Part shown: positions 53,967-63,000 of the stretch, in pieces
Numbering within the stretch: the first letter of the stretch is position 1
Layout: each line of letters opens with the position of its first letter
NCBI GenBank assembly: GCA_017451525.1
Contig: JAFTOD010000006.1
Location: 1 to 64,000, forward strand
DNA length: 64,000 nt
Origin: Paludibacteraceae bacterium
Lineage (GTDB): Bacteria; Bacteroidota; Bacteroidia; Bacteroidales; Paludibacteraceae
Reading direction: 5' to 3'
Position numbers and translations under genes: made by a program
Notes under the pieces: generated by a model
What the model was told of the DNA's origin: nothing
Database searches by the model: none
The model's input: the letters and a program-made list of their open reading frames with translations, nothing else

Positions 53967-56033
53967 CTACTTCAACCATTTATCCAACCAACTGAAGAAT
54001 GTGCGTTGCCACAAGATACCGTTTTGTGGTTTCAATACCCAATGGTTTTCATCTGGGAATATCAATAATTGTGCTGGTACACCGCGCATCTTGGCTGCAT
54101 CAAACGCTGCCATACCTTGGTTTGCGAGGATGCGATAGTCTTTCTCGCCATGAATGCAGAGGATAGGTGTATCCCATTCGCCCACAAAAAGGTGAGGCGA
54201 GTTGGCAAAGGTACGTTGCGCAATTTTGTTCTTCTTGTCCCAATATGCGCCACCCATATCCCAGTTAGCAAACCATTTTTCTTCTGTCTCAAGGTATTGC
54301 ATCTCCATATTGAAGATACCATCGTGTGCAATAAACGCTTTGAAACGCTTGTTGTGATGACCCGCCAACCAATACACACTAAAACCTCCAAATGATGCAC
54401 CTACGCATCCTAAACGGTCTTTATCTACATATGGCTCGCTGGCTACAAATTCATCAATGGCAGAGAGATAATCCCTCATACATTGTCCTCCGTAGTCACC
54501 ACTGATTTGTTCGTTCCACTCATTACCAAATCCGGGTAATCCGCGACGATTAGGTGCTACGATGATATAGTCGTTGGCAGCCATCATCATGAAATTCCAA
54601 CGGAAACTCCAGAATTGACTAACAGGCGATTGTGGACCACCTTCGCAATAGAGCAGAGTAGGATATTTCTTGTTTGAATCGAAATGAGGAGGATAAATAA
54701 CCCATGTGAACATATCTTTGTTGTCGGTGGTCTTTTGCCAACGAGGCACCACTGTACCCATTTCAATCTGCGAGTAGATGTTGTCATTCTCGTGGCTGAT
54801 TTGCACAGGTTCTTCTCCCTTGCAGAAACGGAAGATCTCGTTGGCTTCACGCATTGAATGGCGTAAACAATAGTAAGTATCACCTACGTTAGCAGCAGGC
54901 ATATAGTCGTATTGCCCAGTAGTCAAACAGGTACGTTCTCCGCGAAGATTGATCTCATATAGCATCGCTGTTGCGTGCCACACTGCGCTGAAAACGAGCG
55001 TGTTGTCATCTTTCCAATAATAGTTATCTACATTGGTGTTGAGCCCTTTGCTGAGGAATATTTGTTCGCCTGTCAAAAGATTGCAGACCATCAATCGGTT
55101 CTCATCACTCTCATAACCGTCACGCTCCATGGATTGCCATGCAATATATTCGCCGTTGGGTGAATAACTGGGGTTAGTATCATAGCCCATATTGCCCTCG
55201 GTGAGGTTGGTATGTATGCCTGTTGCGAGGTCATATAAATAGATATCGGAGTTGGTAGAGATGGCATATTCCAATCCGCTTTTCTTGCGACAAGTGTAGG
55301 CGATGGTTTTGCCATCTGGGCTCCACGCCAATTGCTCAATACCGCCAAAAGGCTTCATAGGCGACTCATAGGGCGTACCTTCGAGCAAGTCAAGGCAGTT
55401 GATTACTTCTAGTTTCTTGTTGCCCGATTCGTGATTCGTGACTCCGGATTTAAGTTCGCATAGGAAGGGGTGGGGAGCGGTTTCAGTCCATTCATCCCAA
55501 TGCTTGTACATGAGGTCATCTACCACGCGTCCTGAAGCCAATGGCAGGTCAGGATATATGTCTGCTGTGCTAACTATGGTCTTGACTTGAGCAATAAGAA
55601 TGATTTTATCGCCTTGTGGTGAGAGCAGGAACCCATCTATACCTTTGTCGAAGCCAGTGAGCGTCTTTTCGCCAATGATGAGTTCGCCTTTTACGTTGAT
55701 ATAGCAGAGTTGTCCATTGTGCCATGCAGGGCTATGACCAACGAACTCGTTGATAGTGACTAGTTTGCCATCTTCTTCGCGCGCAACGCGAATCCACGAA
55801 GTGGAACGGTTCTCCTCTACGCTATAGTAACTCACCGTGTATGCTATCAGCCCTGATTGCTCATCAGGGTAAACACTATTGATACGTCCCATCGCCCACA
55901 ATGCTTCGGGTGTCAGGCGTCCGCCTTCAATGGTGATTTCGGGCTTGGTGATAGGTGCTTTAGTGGCATCTTCTTTTGTTTGACAAGAGGCAGCCAATAG
56001 GGCAAGTGTAGCCATTATGATAAGTTTGCGCAT
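53967..56033 (-). CDS. S9 peptidase, DPP5-like lipoprotein
   Basis: This 688-residue protein has a lipobox (ALLAASC, Cys17), so it is lipid-anchored. The N-terminal beta-propeller (for example LAWSPDGKTIAYTCRK and NPSYSPNGEYIAWQSME) is followed by an alpha/beta-hydrolase peptidase domain. Its catalytic Ser is in GCVGASFGGFSVYW (about residue 548), Asp in LCIHGEKDYRI and His in DENHWVL. The layout matches dipeptidyl-peptidase 5 and acylaminoacyl-peptidase types; DPP5 of Porphyromonas gingivalis takes Ala or hydrophobic P1 residues from memory. A 7-bp repeat encodes SGVTNHESG within the propeller. folA lies two bases upstream. Confidence 0.88.
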   Translation of the reverse strand: MRKLIIMATLALLAASCQTKEDATKAPITKPEITIEGGRLTPEALWAMGRINSVYPDEQSGLIAYTVSYYSVEENRSTSWIRVAREEDGKLVTINEFVGHSPAWHNGQLCYINVKGELIIGEKTLTGFDKGIDGFLLSPQGDKIILIAQVKTIVSTADIYPDLPLASGRVVDDLMYKHWDEWTETAPHPFLCELKSGVTNHESGNKKLEVINCLDLLEGTPYESPMKPFGGIEQLAWSPDGKTIAYTCRKKSGLEYAISTNSDIYLYDLATGIHTNLTEGNMGYDTNPSYSPNGEYIAWQSMERDGYESDENRLMVCNLLTGEQIFLSKGLNTNVDNYYWKDDNTLVFSAVWHATAMLYEINLRGERTCLTTGQYDYMPAANVGDTYYCLRHSMREANEIFRFCKGEEPVQISHENDNIYSQIEMGTVVPRWQKTTDNKDMFTWVIYPPHFDSNKKYPTLLYCEGGPQSPVSQFWSFRWNFMMMAANDYIIVAPNRRGLPGFGNEWNEQISGDYGGQCMRDYLSAIDEFVASEPYVDKDRLGCVGASFGGFSVYWLAGHHNKRFKAFIAHDGIFNMEMQYLETEEKWFANWDMGGAYWDKKNKIAQRTFANSPHLFVGEWDTPILCIHGEKDYRILANQGMAAFDAAKMRGVPAQLLIFPDENHWVLKPQNGILWQRTFFSWLDKWLK
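55426..55453 (-). repeat. Tandem 7-bp repeat inside the S9 peptidase gene
   Basis: Heptamers related to ACGAATC (minus strand; two exact copies and two variants) encode SGVTNHES in a loop of the beta-propeller. Confidence 0.65.
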
Positions 56034-56035
56034 GT

Positions 56036-56524
56036 TTATTTTTTGGTATAAATAGCAAAAGTGTATGGATAAGGGTTTTTATCATCTGCCTCGTGGCGAT
56101 CTTCGCTGATACATTGCCATATAGCAGGGTCAATTTCGGGGAAGAAGGTGTCGGCATCCTCCCAAGAATGGTGGATATGGGTAATATAGAGTTTATCTAC
56201 CAGAGGTAGAAACTGGCGATAAACCATTCCACCACCAATGATAAATGCTTGCTCGTCAGGCGCGACAGCCGCCTGTGCCTCTGGAATAGAGTGTACCACC
56301 TCTGTGTTCTCAAAGGTGAAGTCAGCGCGGTCGGAAAGCACAATATTGCGTCGATTAGGCAGTGGATGTTTTGGTAACGAGAAGAAAGTGCGCTCGCCCA
56401 TGATGACAGTGCAACCCGAAGTTTGGTGCTTGAAGTATTGTAAATCACTTGGCATGTGGCAGAGCAAATCGCCTGCCTTGCCGATAGCATTATTTTCTGC
56501 GATAGCTACGATAAGATTGAGCAT
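56036..56524 (-). CDS. folA: Dihydrofolate reductase
   Basis: This 162-residue enzyme reduces dihydrofolate with NADPH. Key segments are IVAIAENNAIGKAGDLLCHMPSDLQYFK with the catalytic acid in the MPSDL helix, VIMGERTFFSLPKHPLPNRRN and FIIGGGMVYRQFLP. It is coupled to thyA, which regenerates dihydrofolate; the 16-bp gap between them is a 7-bp repeat. Start ATG at 56524. Confidence 0.94.
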   Translation of the reverse strand: MLNLIVAIAENNAIGKAGDLLCHMPSDLQYFKHQTSGCTVIMGERTFFSLPKHPLPNRRNIVLSDRADFTFENTEVVHSIPEAQAAVAPDEQAFIIGGGMVYRQFLPLVDKLYITHIHHSWEDADTFFPEIDPAIWQCISEDRHEADDKNPYPYTFAIYTKK

Positions 56525-56545
56525 AATTATAAATTTTGAATTATA
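56525..56545 (-). repeat. Tandem 7-bp repeat (GAATTWT family) between thyA and folA
   Basis: Three heptamers (AATTATA, AATTTTG, AATTATA on the plus strand) fill the gap exactly and include the thyA stop codon. Confidence 0.75.
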
Positions 56546-57335
56546 CGGCTACGACACCTGCGATGTGTGGATGTGGGTCGTAATCAACTAGTTGGAAGTC
56601 CTCGAACTTGAAATCAAGTAAGTCTTTCACGTCGGGGTTGATAAGCATCTTTGGTAGAGGACGCGGATCACGTGTCAGTTGGAGTTTTACTTGTTCAATA
56701 TGATTGAGATAGATATGTGCATCGCCAAACGTATGCACAAAATCACCTGCTTTTAGTCCTGTCACTTGAGCCATCATTTGCAGGAGCAAAGCATAAGACG
56801 CGATATTGAATGGTACACCGAGGAATATATCTGCCGAGCGTTGATAGAGCTGCAACGAGAGACGACCGTCTGCCACATAGAATTGGAACAAGGTGTGGCA
56901 AGGTGGAAGAGCCATGTTGTTGACTTCGGCAACGTTCCATGCGCTAACAATATGGCGGCGAGAATCTGGATTCTTCTTCATTTGCTCCACCAATTGAGTT
57001 ATTTGGTCAATATGACCACCTTGATAATCTGGCCATGAGCGCCACTGATGACCATACACAGGCCCCAATTCGCCATTCTCATCTGCCCATTCGTTCCAAA
57101 TGCGTACACCGTGGTCTTGCAAATACTTCACATTGGTATCCCCCTTGAGAAACCATAAGAGCTCATAGATGATGGACTTGAGGTGAAGTTTCTTGGTAGT
57201 CAATAGTGGAAATCCATCCTCAAGATTAAAACGCATTTGATGACCAAAGACCGAGATGGTGCCCGTGCCTGTGCGGTCGTGTTTCTCGGTACCCTCGCGG
57301 AGTACGCGCTCGCATAAATCAAGGTATTGTTTCAT
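56541..57335 (-). CDS. thyA: Thymidylate synthase
   Basis: This 264-residue protein is the usual length of bacterial ThyA and makes dTMP from dUMP with methylene-tetrahydrofolate. It shows [36 protein letters not shown], the dUMP-contacting arginines in [10 protein letters not shown], the catalytic Cys in [13 protein letters not shown] and [20 protein letters not shown]. It sits directly upstream of folA. The gap to the OmpA-type gene on the other side consists only of heptamer repeats. Confidence 0.96.
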   Translation of the reverse strand: MKQYLDLCERVLREGTEKHDRTGTGTISVFGHQMRFNLEDGFPLLTTKKLHLKSIIYELLWFLKGDTNVKYLQDHGVRIWNEWADENGELGPVYGHQWRSWPDYQGGHIDQITQLVEQMKKNPDSRRHIVSAWNVAEVNNMALPPCHTLFQFYVADGRLSLQLYQRSADIFLGVPFNIASYALLLQMMAQVTGLKAGDFVHTFGDAHIYLNHIEQVKLQLTRDPRPLPKMLINPDVKDLLDFKFEDFQLVDYDPHPHIAGVVAV

Positions 57336-57337
57336 TG

Positions 57338-57365
57338 TGAGTTATGAACTATGAGTTATGAGTTA
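57338..57365 (-). repeat. Tandem 7-bp repeat between the PorE-like gene and thyA
   Basis: Four heptamers (TGAGTTA three times, TGAACTA once on the plus strand) make up the whole gap. The last includes the stop codon of the PorE-like gene and the first begins 3 bp from the thyA start. Confidence 0.85.
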
Positions 57366-59408
57366 ATACAAATTATATGTTGTTTTGAGTACGCGGAACT
57401 CGGTACGACGGTTGAGCGAGTTGCATATTTCTTGTTTGTCGGTAGGCAGGGTCGTGATGAAGGCTTCGTCCAGCACTTGATCTTTTGGTAAGAATGGGTG
57501 TTGTTTATGCAATGCATCATTCACTACTACAGGTTTTTCTTCGCCGTAGCCTACTGGTGTCAGGCGTTCGCTTTCAATACCATGCTTGATAAGGTAATCT
57601 ACCACCGTTTGAGCACGCTTGAGCGACAACTCTTGGTTGGCAGAATTATTGCCTACCATATCGGTGTGGGCAGCCATTTCGATGGTAATGTTTGGATTAT
57701 CATTGAGCAATTTAATCAGTGCATTCAGTCCGTCTTCGGAGTTTGGTGTAAGCTCCCAACTACCAAATTTGAAGAAGATATTACCCATTTTCACTGGTTT
57801 GGCTACCGAACTCAACATAAAGTCTTGTTGGTAAGTATGACTATCTTCAAGTCCCGTTGTCGCAAATTGTTGCTGTTGATTAAGATAGCCTCTCGAAGTT
57901 GCTAACATCAAATAACGAACGTTCTTGTTAAGTTTGAGTTTGTAGGTGCCATCGCGACGAATCTGTGTCTTGATATTTGTACCATCATCTCCTACTAAAC
58001 GAATCACTCCCTCTGCCAACGCTGCTCCTTGGTCATCGCTAACTGTACCTTCTACCAATATCTCCATTTTAGGCAGTACGAAACTATATATAAGGTCATA
58101 TCCTTTCTTTTGCTTTCTATTGGAGGAGAAGTATCCATCTTCTGTTGCACCGATAAAGCAAATACCAAAGTCGTCATTTTGCGAGTTGAATGGTGTCCCC
58201 ATGTTGTAGATTTCCCATGTGGTATCTACGGGTGTCGCGTAGAATATATCCAATCCGCCATAGCCAGGATGACCCTTTGATGAGAAATACAATCTACCAT
58301 CTTGTCGGATATATGGGTATAATTCATCATCTGTAGTGTTAATCTTCGGACCGAGATTGCGAATGTCGCTCCAAGTACTTCCATCGGAAATAGCCATATA
58401 AATATCTTTCCCGCCAATGCCGCCAGGAGCATCACTGACAAAGTACATCGTATCACCAGTAGCATTGATGGTCGGATGTCCTACAGTGATGCTACTATCG
58501 CTAAACAACTTGACTTCTTGCGCCTCGCTCCATTCGCCACTGGCGCGTTGTGAACTATAGATTTTTGCTCCTAAATCTTGACCATTGATAGGCTTAGAAT
58601 AGGTGAAATACATGGTGCGCCCATCGGGTGAGAAACTGCAAACGCCCAATTCGGCAGGCGTACTTTGTTTGCTGCCAATGCTTGATTCTTCTTCCTCACT
58701 TGGTTCATCGCTGTATAGTCCCTCACATAGGGCGATGTCTTCCCATTGACCTGCCGCATTCTTGCGAGCTGAGTAGAGATTGAATGATGCAGCACCAGTA
58801 ACGGATGATACGCGCACTTTGTTTTTGCCTTTCTTCTCTTTGGTCTCACTTCGGTTGGAACTGAAGACTATGGCATCGCCATCTGCATTCAGCAGTGCGG
58901 GAGCCATATTGCTCGAACGCTTGGCATTGAATGCCTTGACAGGGTTAACGTTATAACGACTCTTTTGTTGTTTCCAATCTTCCATTTGCAGGCATGCATA
59001 TTTGCCTGCTTGTGCTACATAATGATCTGGATAGGTATTCAAATAGATGTCATATTGTTTGATTGCATCTTTGTATTTGCCTTGATAGTGTAAAGCTTGT
59101 GCATATCGAAGAAAGACAATTGAGTCGGTGTGGAAATATAAATAGCGAATCGCATTCTTGTATGCAGTTGTTGCTTTCGTATTATTCAATATTCGATTAC
59201 ACTCACCTTGTTGAAATGCTACGTAGGCTTTCAGCGGTTTGTCTTTTGACGATATGTTACGATATACTTGGCGATATTGCTCTCCTGCTTCATAATATTC
59301 CCCAATCGCAAAACGTTTATCAGCACGTTTAATACGGGCTGATATGCTGCATGCACTCATGCATACCAGCATAAGCGATAATATCAATATGTTGCGTGTT
59401 ATCTTCAT
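57363..59408 (-). CDS. PorE-like OmpA-family lipoprotein (TPR, PD40 propeller, OmpA)
   Basis: I start at ATG 59408, which begins a lipoprotein signal (LMLVCMSAC) and overlaps the preceding stop in an ATGA; the longer frame adds 21 residues with no signal. The 681-residue protein has TPR-like helices (residues 30-150), a WD40/PD40 propeller with LGVCSFSPDGRTMYFTYSK and ELYPYIRQDGRLYFSSKGH, a carboxypeptidase-regulatory-like domain (ILVEGTVSDDQGAAL), and an OmpA peptidoglycan-binding end (ITIEMAAHTDMVGNNSANQELSLKRAQ). This order is that of PorE, a periplasmic T9SS component; the paralogue set is large, so the exact role is tentative. Confidence 0.82.
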   Translation of the reverse strand: MKITRNILILSLMLVCMSACSISARIKRADKRFAIGEYYEAGEQYRQVYRNISSKDKPLKAYVAFQQGECNRILNNTKATTAYKNAIRYLYFHTDSIVFLRYAQALHYQGKYKDAIKQYDIYLNTYPDHYVAQAGKYACLQMEDWKQQKSRYNVNPVKAFNAKRSSNMAPALLNADGDAIVFSSNRSETKEKKGKNKVRVSSVTGAASFNLYSARKNAAGQWEDIALCEGLYSDEPSEEEESSIGSKQSTPAELGVCSFSPDGRTMYFTYSKPINGQDLGAKIYSSQRASGEWSEAQEVKLFSDSSITVGHPTINATGDTMYFVSDAPGGIGGKDIYMAISDGSTWSDIRNLGPKINTTDDELYPYIRQDGRLYFSSKGHPGYGGLDIFYATPVDTTWEIYNMGTPFNSQNDDFGICFIGATEDGYFSSNRKQKKGYDLIYSFVLPKMEILVEGTVSDDQGAALAEGVIRLVGDDGTNIKTQIRRDGTYKLKLNKNVRYLMLATSRGYLNQQQQFATTGLEDSHTYQQDFMLSSVAKPVKMGNIFFKFGSWELTPNSEDGLNALIKLLNDNPNITIEMAAHTDMVGNNSANQELSLKRAQTVVDYLIKHGIESERLTPVGYGEEKPVVVNDALHKQHPFLPKDQVLDEAFITTLPTDKQEICNSLNRRTEFRVLKTTYNLY

Positions 59409-59611
59409 TCCAATTCCTTGATATTGAATTTTCGTTTTTTGCGTGCTTCTCTGTCTTGTGAGGTGGCACAATGGATACCTTCTTTGCGCATGCGAGCATT
59501 CTGCGAGATATGTTCACTACGAAATTGTCCATCATTCCGTAATATTACCCCAATTGATAATAGTGCGATGGCTATTCCGATTGCCACAATAGCTATGATG
59601 ATAGTTTTCAT
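59405..59611 (-). CDS. Small conserved membrane protein (68 aa)
   Basis: One N-terminal transmembrane helix (IIIAIVAIGIAIALLSIGV) is followed by a short basic segment with FRSEHISQNARMRKEGIHC and REARKKRKF. I recall similar proteins in many Bacteroidales, with an -H-S--N--M---GI-CA-SQD core, annotated only as membrane or hypothetical proteins. The gene overlaps the PorE-like gene by four bases (ATGA) and has an exact promoter upstream, so it is expressed and coupled to it. Function unknown. Confidence 0.78.
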   Translation of the reverse strand: MKTIIIAIVAIGIAIALLSIGVILRNDGQFRSEHISQNARMRKEGIHCATSQDREARKKRKFNIKELE

Positions 59612-59648
59612 ATTGAACTCTACTTTGTAGGCATTTACATTTAGCGCG

Positions 59649-59680
59649 CAAAGTTACAACTTTTTTTTGACATACACAAA
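59649..59680 (-). promoter_or_regulatory. Promoter of the small membrane protein and PorE-like gene
   Basis: Minus strand TTTG (59680-59677), exactly 20 bp, then TAACTTTG (59656-59649). Confidence 0.85.
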
Positions 59681-59799
59681 CTTAAGTGCCTTTTCTTGTG
59701 TTAAAAAAAATAATCACATGCTTTTGGGGCGGAAAATATAAGAGTAAAAGTATCAATCTTCAAAAAAAGATAAAAAAATATACTTTTTTTTGAAAAATA

Positions 59800-59831
59800 T
59801 TTGGTCATATAAAAAAAAAGCAGTACCTTTG
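59800..59831 (+). promoter_or_regulatory. Promoter of tRNA-Pro
   Basis: TTTG (59800-59803), exactly 20 bp, then TACCTTTG (59824-59831), 27 bp before the mature tRNA. It diverges from the promoter at 59649-59680. Confidence 0.88.
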
Positions 59832-59857
59832 CACCCGCTTTCGAGAGAGAAAGTGTG

Positions 59858-59932
59858 CGGGATGTAGTTCAGCCCGGTTAGAATGCCTGCTTTGGGAGCA
59901 GGAGGTCGTGAGTTCGAATCTCGCCATCCCGA
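59858..59932 (+). tRNA. tRNA-Pro, anticodon TGG
   Basis: Acceptor arms CGGGATG and CATCCCG pair fully. The anticodon stem CCTGC/GCAGG encloses the loop TTTGGGA, giving anticodon TGG (codon CCA). The T arm GTGAG-TTCGAAT-CTCGC is standard. The discriminator base is A and no CCA is encoded. Confidence 0.97.
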
Positions 59933-59940
59933 CTAACCAA

Positions 59941-59971
59941 AAGAGAAACTCGATTGAGTTTCTCTTTTTTT
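59941..59971 (+). terminator. Terminator of tRNA-Pro
   Basis: Stem AAGAGAAACTC (59941-59951) with GAGTTTCTCTT (59956-59966), four-base loop, then a run of Ts to 59971. Confidence 0.92.
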
Positions 59972-60034
59972 GTTGTTGCCACAATGGTCAAACTTTACGA
60001 CCTTAAAACTCCCTCCCCATTGAAATAGTTGCAA

Positions 60035-60072
60035 ATTAATCAAAAAGCCCGATATCGGGCTTTTTGATTAAT
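60035..60072. terminator. Palindromic terminator overlapping the dnaE stop codon
   Basis: A perfect 38-bp palindrome centred on 60053/60054 with a GC-rich core (AGCCCGATATCGGGCT) and AT flanks. On the minus strand the dnaE TAA (60070-60068) lies inside its upstream arm. It can work in both directions. Confidence 0.8.
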
Positions 60073-63000
60073 TCACTTTGTATTGTAACGTTTCATCAGT
60101 TTGCAGTTCTTTCAGCCAATTATATAAAGTGTGATTCATTTGAATAGGTGTCGCGTTAAAAGTAATTACATTCTGCTTGATGGTGTCAAATATCTGAATA
60201 TGCAATGGTGTATTACCAGGATATTGTTGAGCCATTTCTGTCAAAGAATCAATCAAGTCTGGTTGTACGTTCTCAATTGGTATTTGTAACGTAATACTTT
60301 GCAAATCCTTCTGTGCATCTTGTATCAGTTGTACTTGTTGCAGTGCAAATTCATATTCGGCCTCTTCTGCTGGCTTGGGTTTAAACCATTTCATATGTGC
60401 ACCTCTTTGCTGTATGACACCAGTTATATATACGTACACATTAGGTTTGAGTAGTGCAGCAAATCGCTGATATGTTTCGCCAAATGCACTAAATTGATAA
60501 CTACCAGTATAGTCTTCAATGGTATATTTTCCCCAAGGATTACCTTTTTGTGACATACGATCTTCTGCTGCCACAATGATTCCACCCAAATGCAATGGCT
60601 GTCCTGCACGCTTCTCAATCCACTGATTAGGAGTTAGTTTCTCTATTTCTTCATTTTCTTCATCGCTCTCGTCATCTTGTGCGGTAGAAGTATTACGTGC
60701 TGTTGGCGAACTCCATGCCTCGAATTGGTGCATCTCATCGGCTGTGATATTACACATTTCGCGCACTTCAAATTCCCATTCATCCAGCGGGTGAGCCGAG
60801 AGGAATATACCGATTAGTTCTTTCTCTTTGTTGAGTCGTTCGATGGCTGTCCAGCGTGGTACAACGGGCAACTCTGGGCGCTGCACTTCTATTCCTAATC
60901 CGCCAAAACCGTCAAATAGTGTAATTGACTGTTCTTGCTTGTCTTGTTGATAGCGGTTGCCATAACGCATCACCACTTCCAACATATTTTCACCTTTGGC
61001 ATTCGTACCAAATAATTGCTCACGATAGAAACCTTCGAAGCAGTCAAAGGCACCTGCTAATGCTAAACTTTCGACCGTCTTGCGGTTGCATGCTTGTAGG
61101 TTCACACGCTCTAAGAAGTCAAATAGGTCTTTATACTTGCCGTTCTTCTCGCGTTCTTTGATGATAGCTTCTACGGCACCTTCACCTACACCTTTCACGC
61201 CACCCAATCCAAAGCGTACATCCCCCTTGCTGTTGACGGTGAAGTTCATCTCCGATTCATTCACATCGGGCGCAAGTACCGAAATCTTCATGGCCTTGCA
61301 CTCGTCCATGAACTTCGTCACATCCTTGATGTCGTCTTTTGCTACGGTTAAGTTAGCTGCCAAAAATTCGGCAGGATAGTGGGCTTTCAGATATGCTGTC
61401 TGATAAGCCACCCATGAGTAGCATGCTGCGTGCGATTTGTTGAACGCATACGATGCAAACTTCTCCCAGTCCGCCCAGATCTTCTCCAGCACCTTTTCGT
61501 CATGACCATTGCTCTTGCCACCATTGATAAATTTCGGTTTCAGTTCTGCCAGCATAGCCATGATCTTCTTACCCATCGCCTTACGCAATTGGTCACTCTC
61601 GCCGCGAGTGAAGTTAGCCAGTAGACGAGAGAGCAACATCACCTGCTCTTGATACACCGTCACGCCATAGGTGTCCTTTAGATACTTCTCCATCACGGGG
61701 ATATCATAGGTCACAGGCTCCAATCCATGTTTGCGACGGATAAACTGCGGAATATAGTCCATTGGACCAGGACGGTACAATGCGTTCATCGCAATGAGGT
61801 CTCCAATGACGGTAGGTTTGAGCTCCTTCATATACTTGCGCATACCTGCCGACTCAAACTGGAACACACCCACCGTTCTTCCCTCTTGGAAGAGTTTATA
61901 GGTATCTGCGTCATCAATAGGGATATAGTCAATATCAATGTTGATACCATGCGCTTTGGATATATTCTGCAAACATTCCTTGATAATAGTCAGTGTCTTC
62001 AGTCCAAGGAAGTCCATCTTAATCAATCCCACACTCTCTACCACATGGCCATCATACTCCGTTACCAATACGCGTTTGCCCGATTCGCGGTCTTCTACAG
62101 TGCTCAACGGAGCAAACTTTGTCAAGTCATCTGCACCAATAATCACACCACATGCGTGTACACCCACTTGGCGAATAGTATCTTCCAATTGTGCTGCGTA
62201 GGTGAGCATGTTGCGTATCTGTGGCTCATCGCCATTCAGTAGCATGCGCAATTCATCCACATACTTATAGCAGTTCTTTAGGTTGACTTTTGGCGATTTG
62301 CCTTTCTCATCTTTGATATTATCTGGGAAACTACGGTCAGGAATATAACCCTTGATTTCGTTCACGCGTGCTAGCGGGATACGCTGTACACGTCCCACAT
62401 CTGCAATAGCTGATTTGGTAGCCATGGTGCCGTAGGTGATGATATGTGCCACTTGCGTATGACCATATTTATCGCTCACCCAATCGAGCACTTTACCACG
62501 ACCTGCATCATCAAAGTCAGTATCAATATCGGGTAGGGAAATACGGTCGGGGTTTAGGAAACGCTCGAACAGTAAGTCGTATTTCAATGGGTCTAAGTCG
62601 GTGATACGCAAGCAATATGCCACCACCGAACCTGCAGCACTACCACGTCCAGGACCTACGCTTACGCCCAACTCCTCACGGGCCGCACGGATAAAGTCCA
62701 TCACAATCAAGAAGTAACCTGGGAAACCCATTGTCTTCATGATGTGTAATTCGAACTTAATACGCTCTTCTTGTTCTTCGGTCAGTGTCTCGCCGTAGCG
62801 TTCGTGTGCACCTTTATATGCTAAATGGGCGAGGTAATCTGCTTCTAGTTTGATACGGTATAGTTTGTCATATCCGCCTAATTTCTTAATCTTTTCATTG
62901 GCTTTATCCTCGCTAAGAACAACATTGCCATGTTCATCACGTGTGAATTCTTCAAAGAGGTCTTGCTCGGTGAATTTCTGGCGATAACTCTCCTCTGTAC

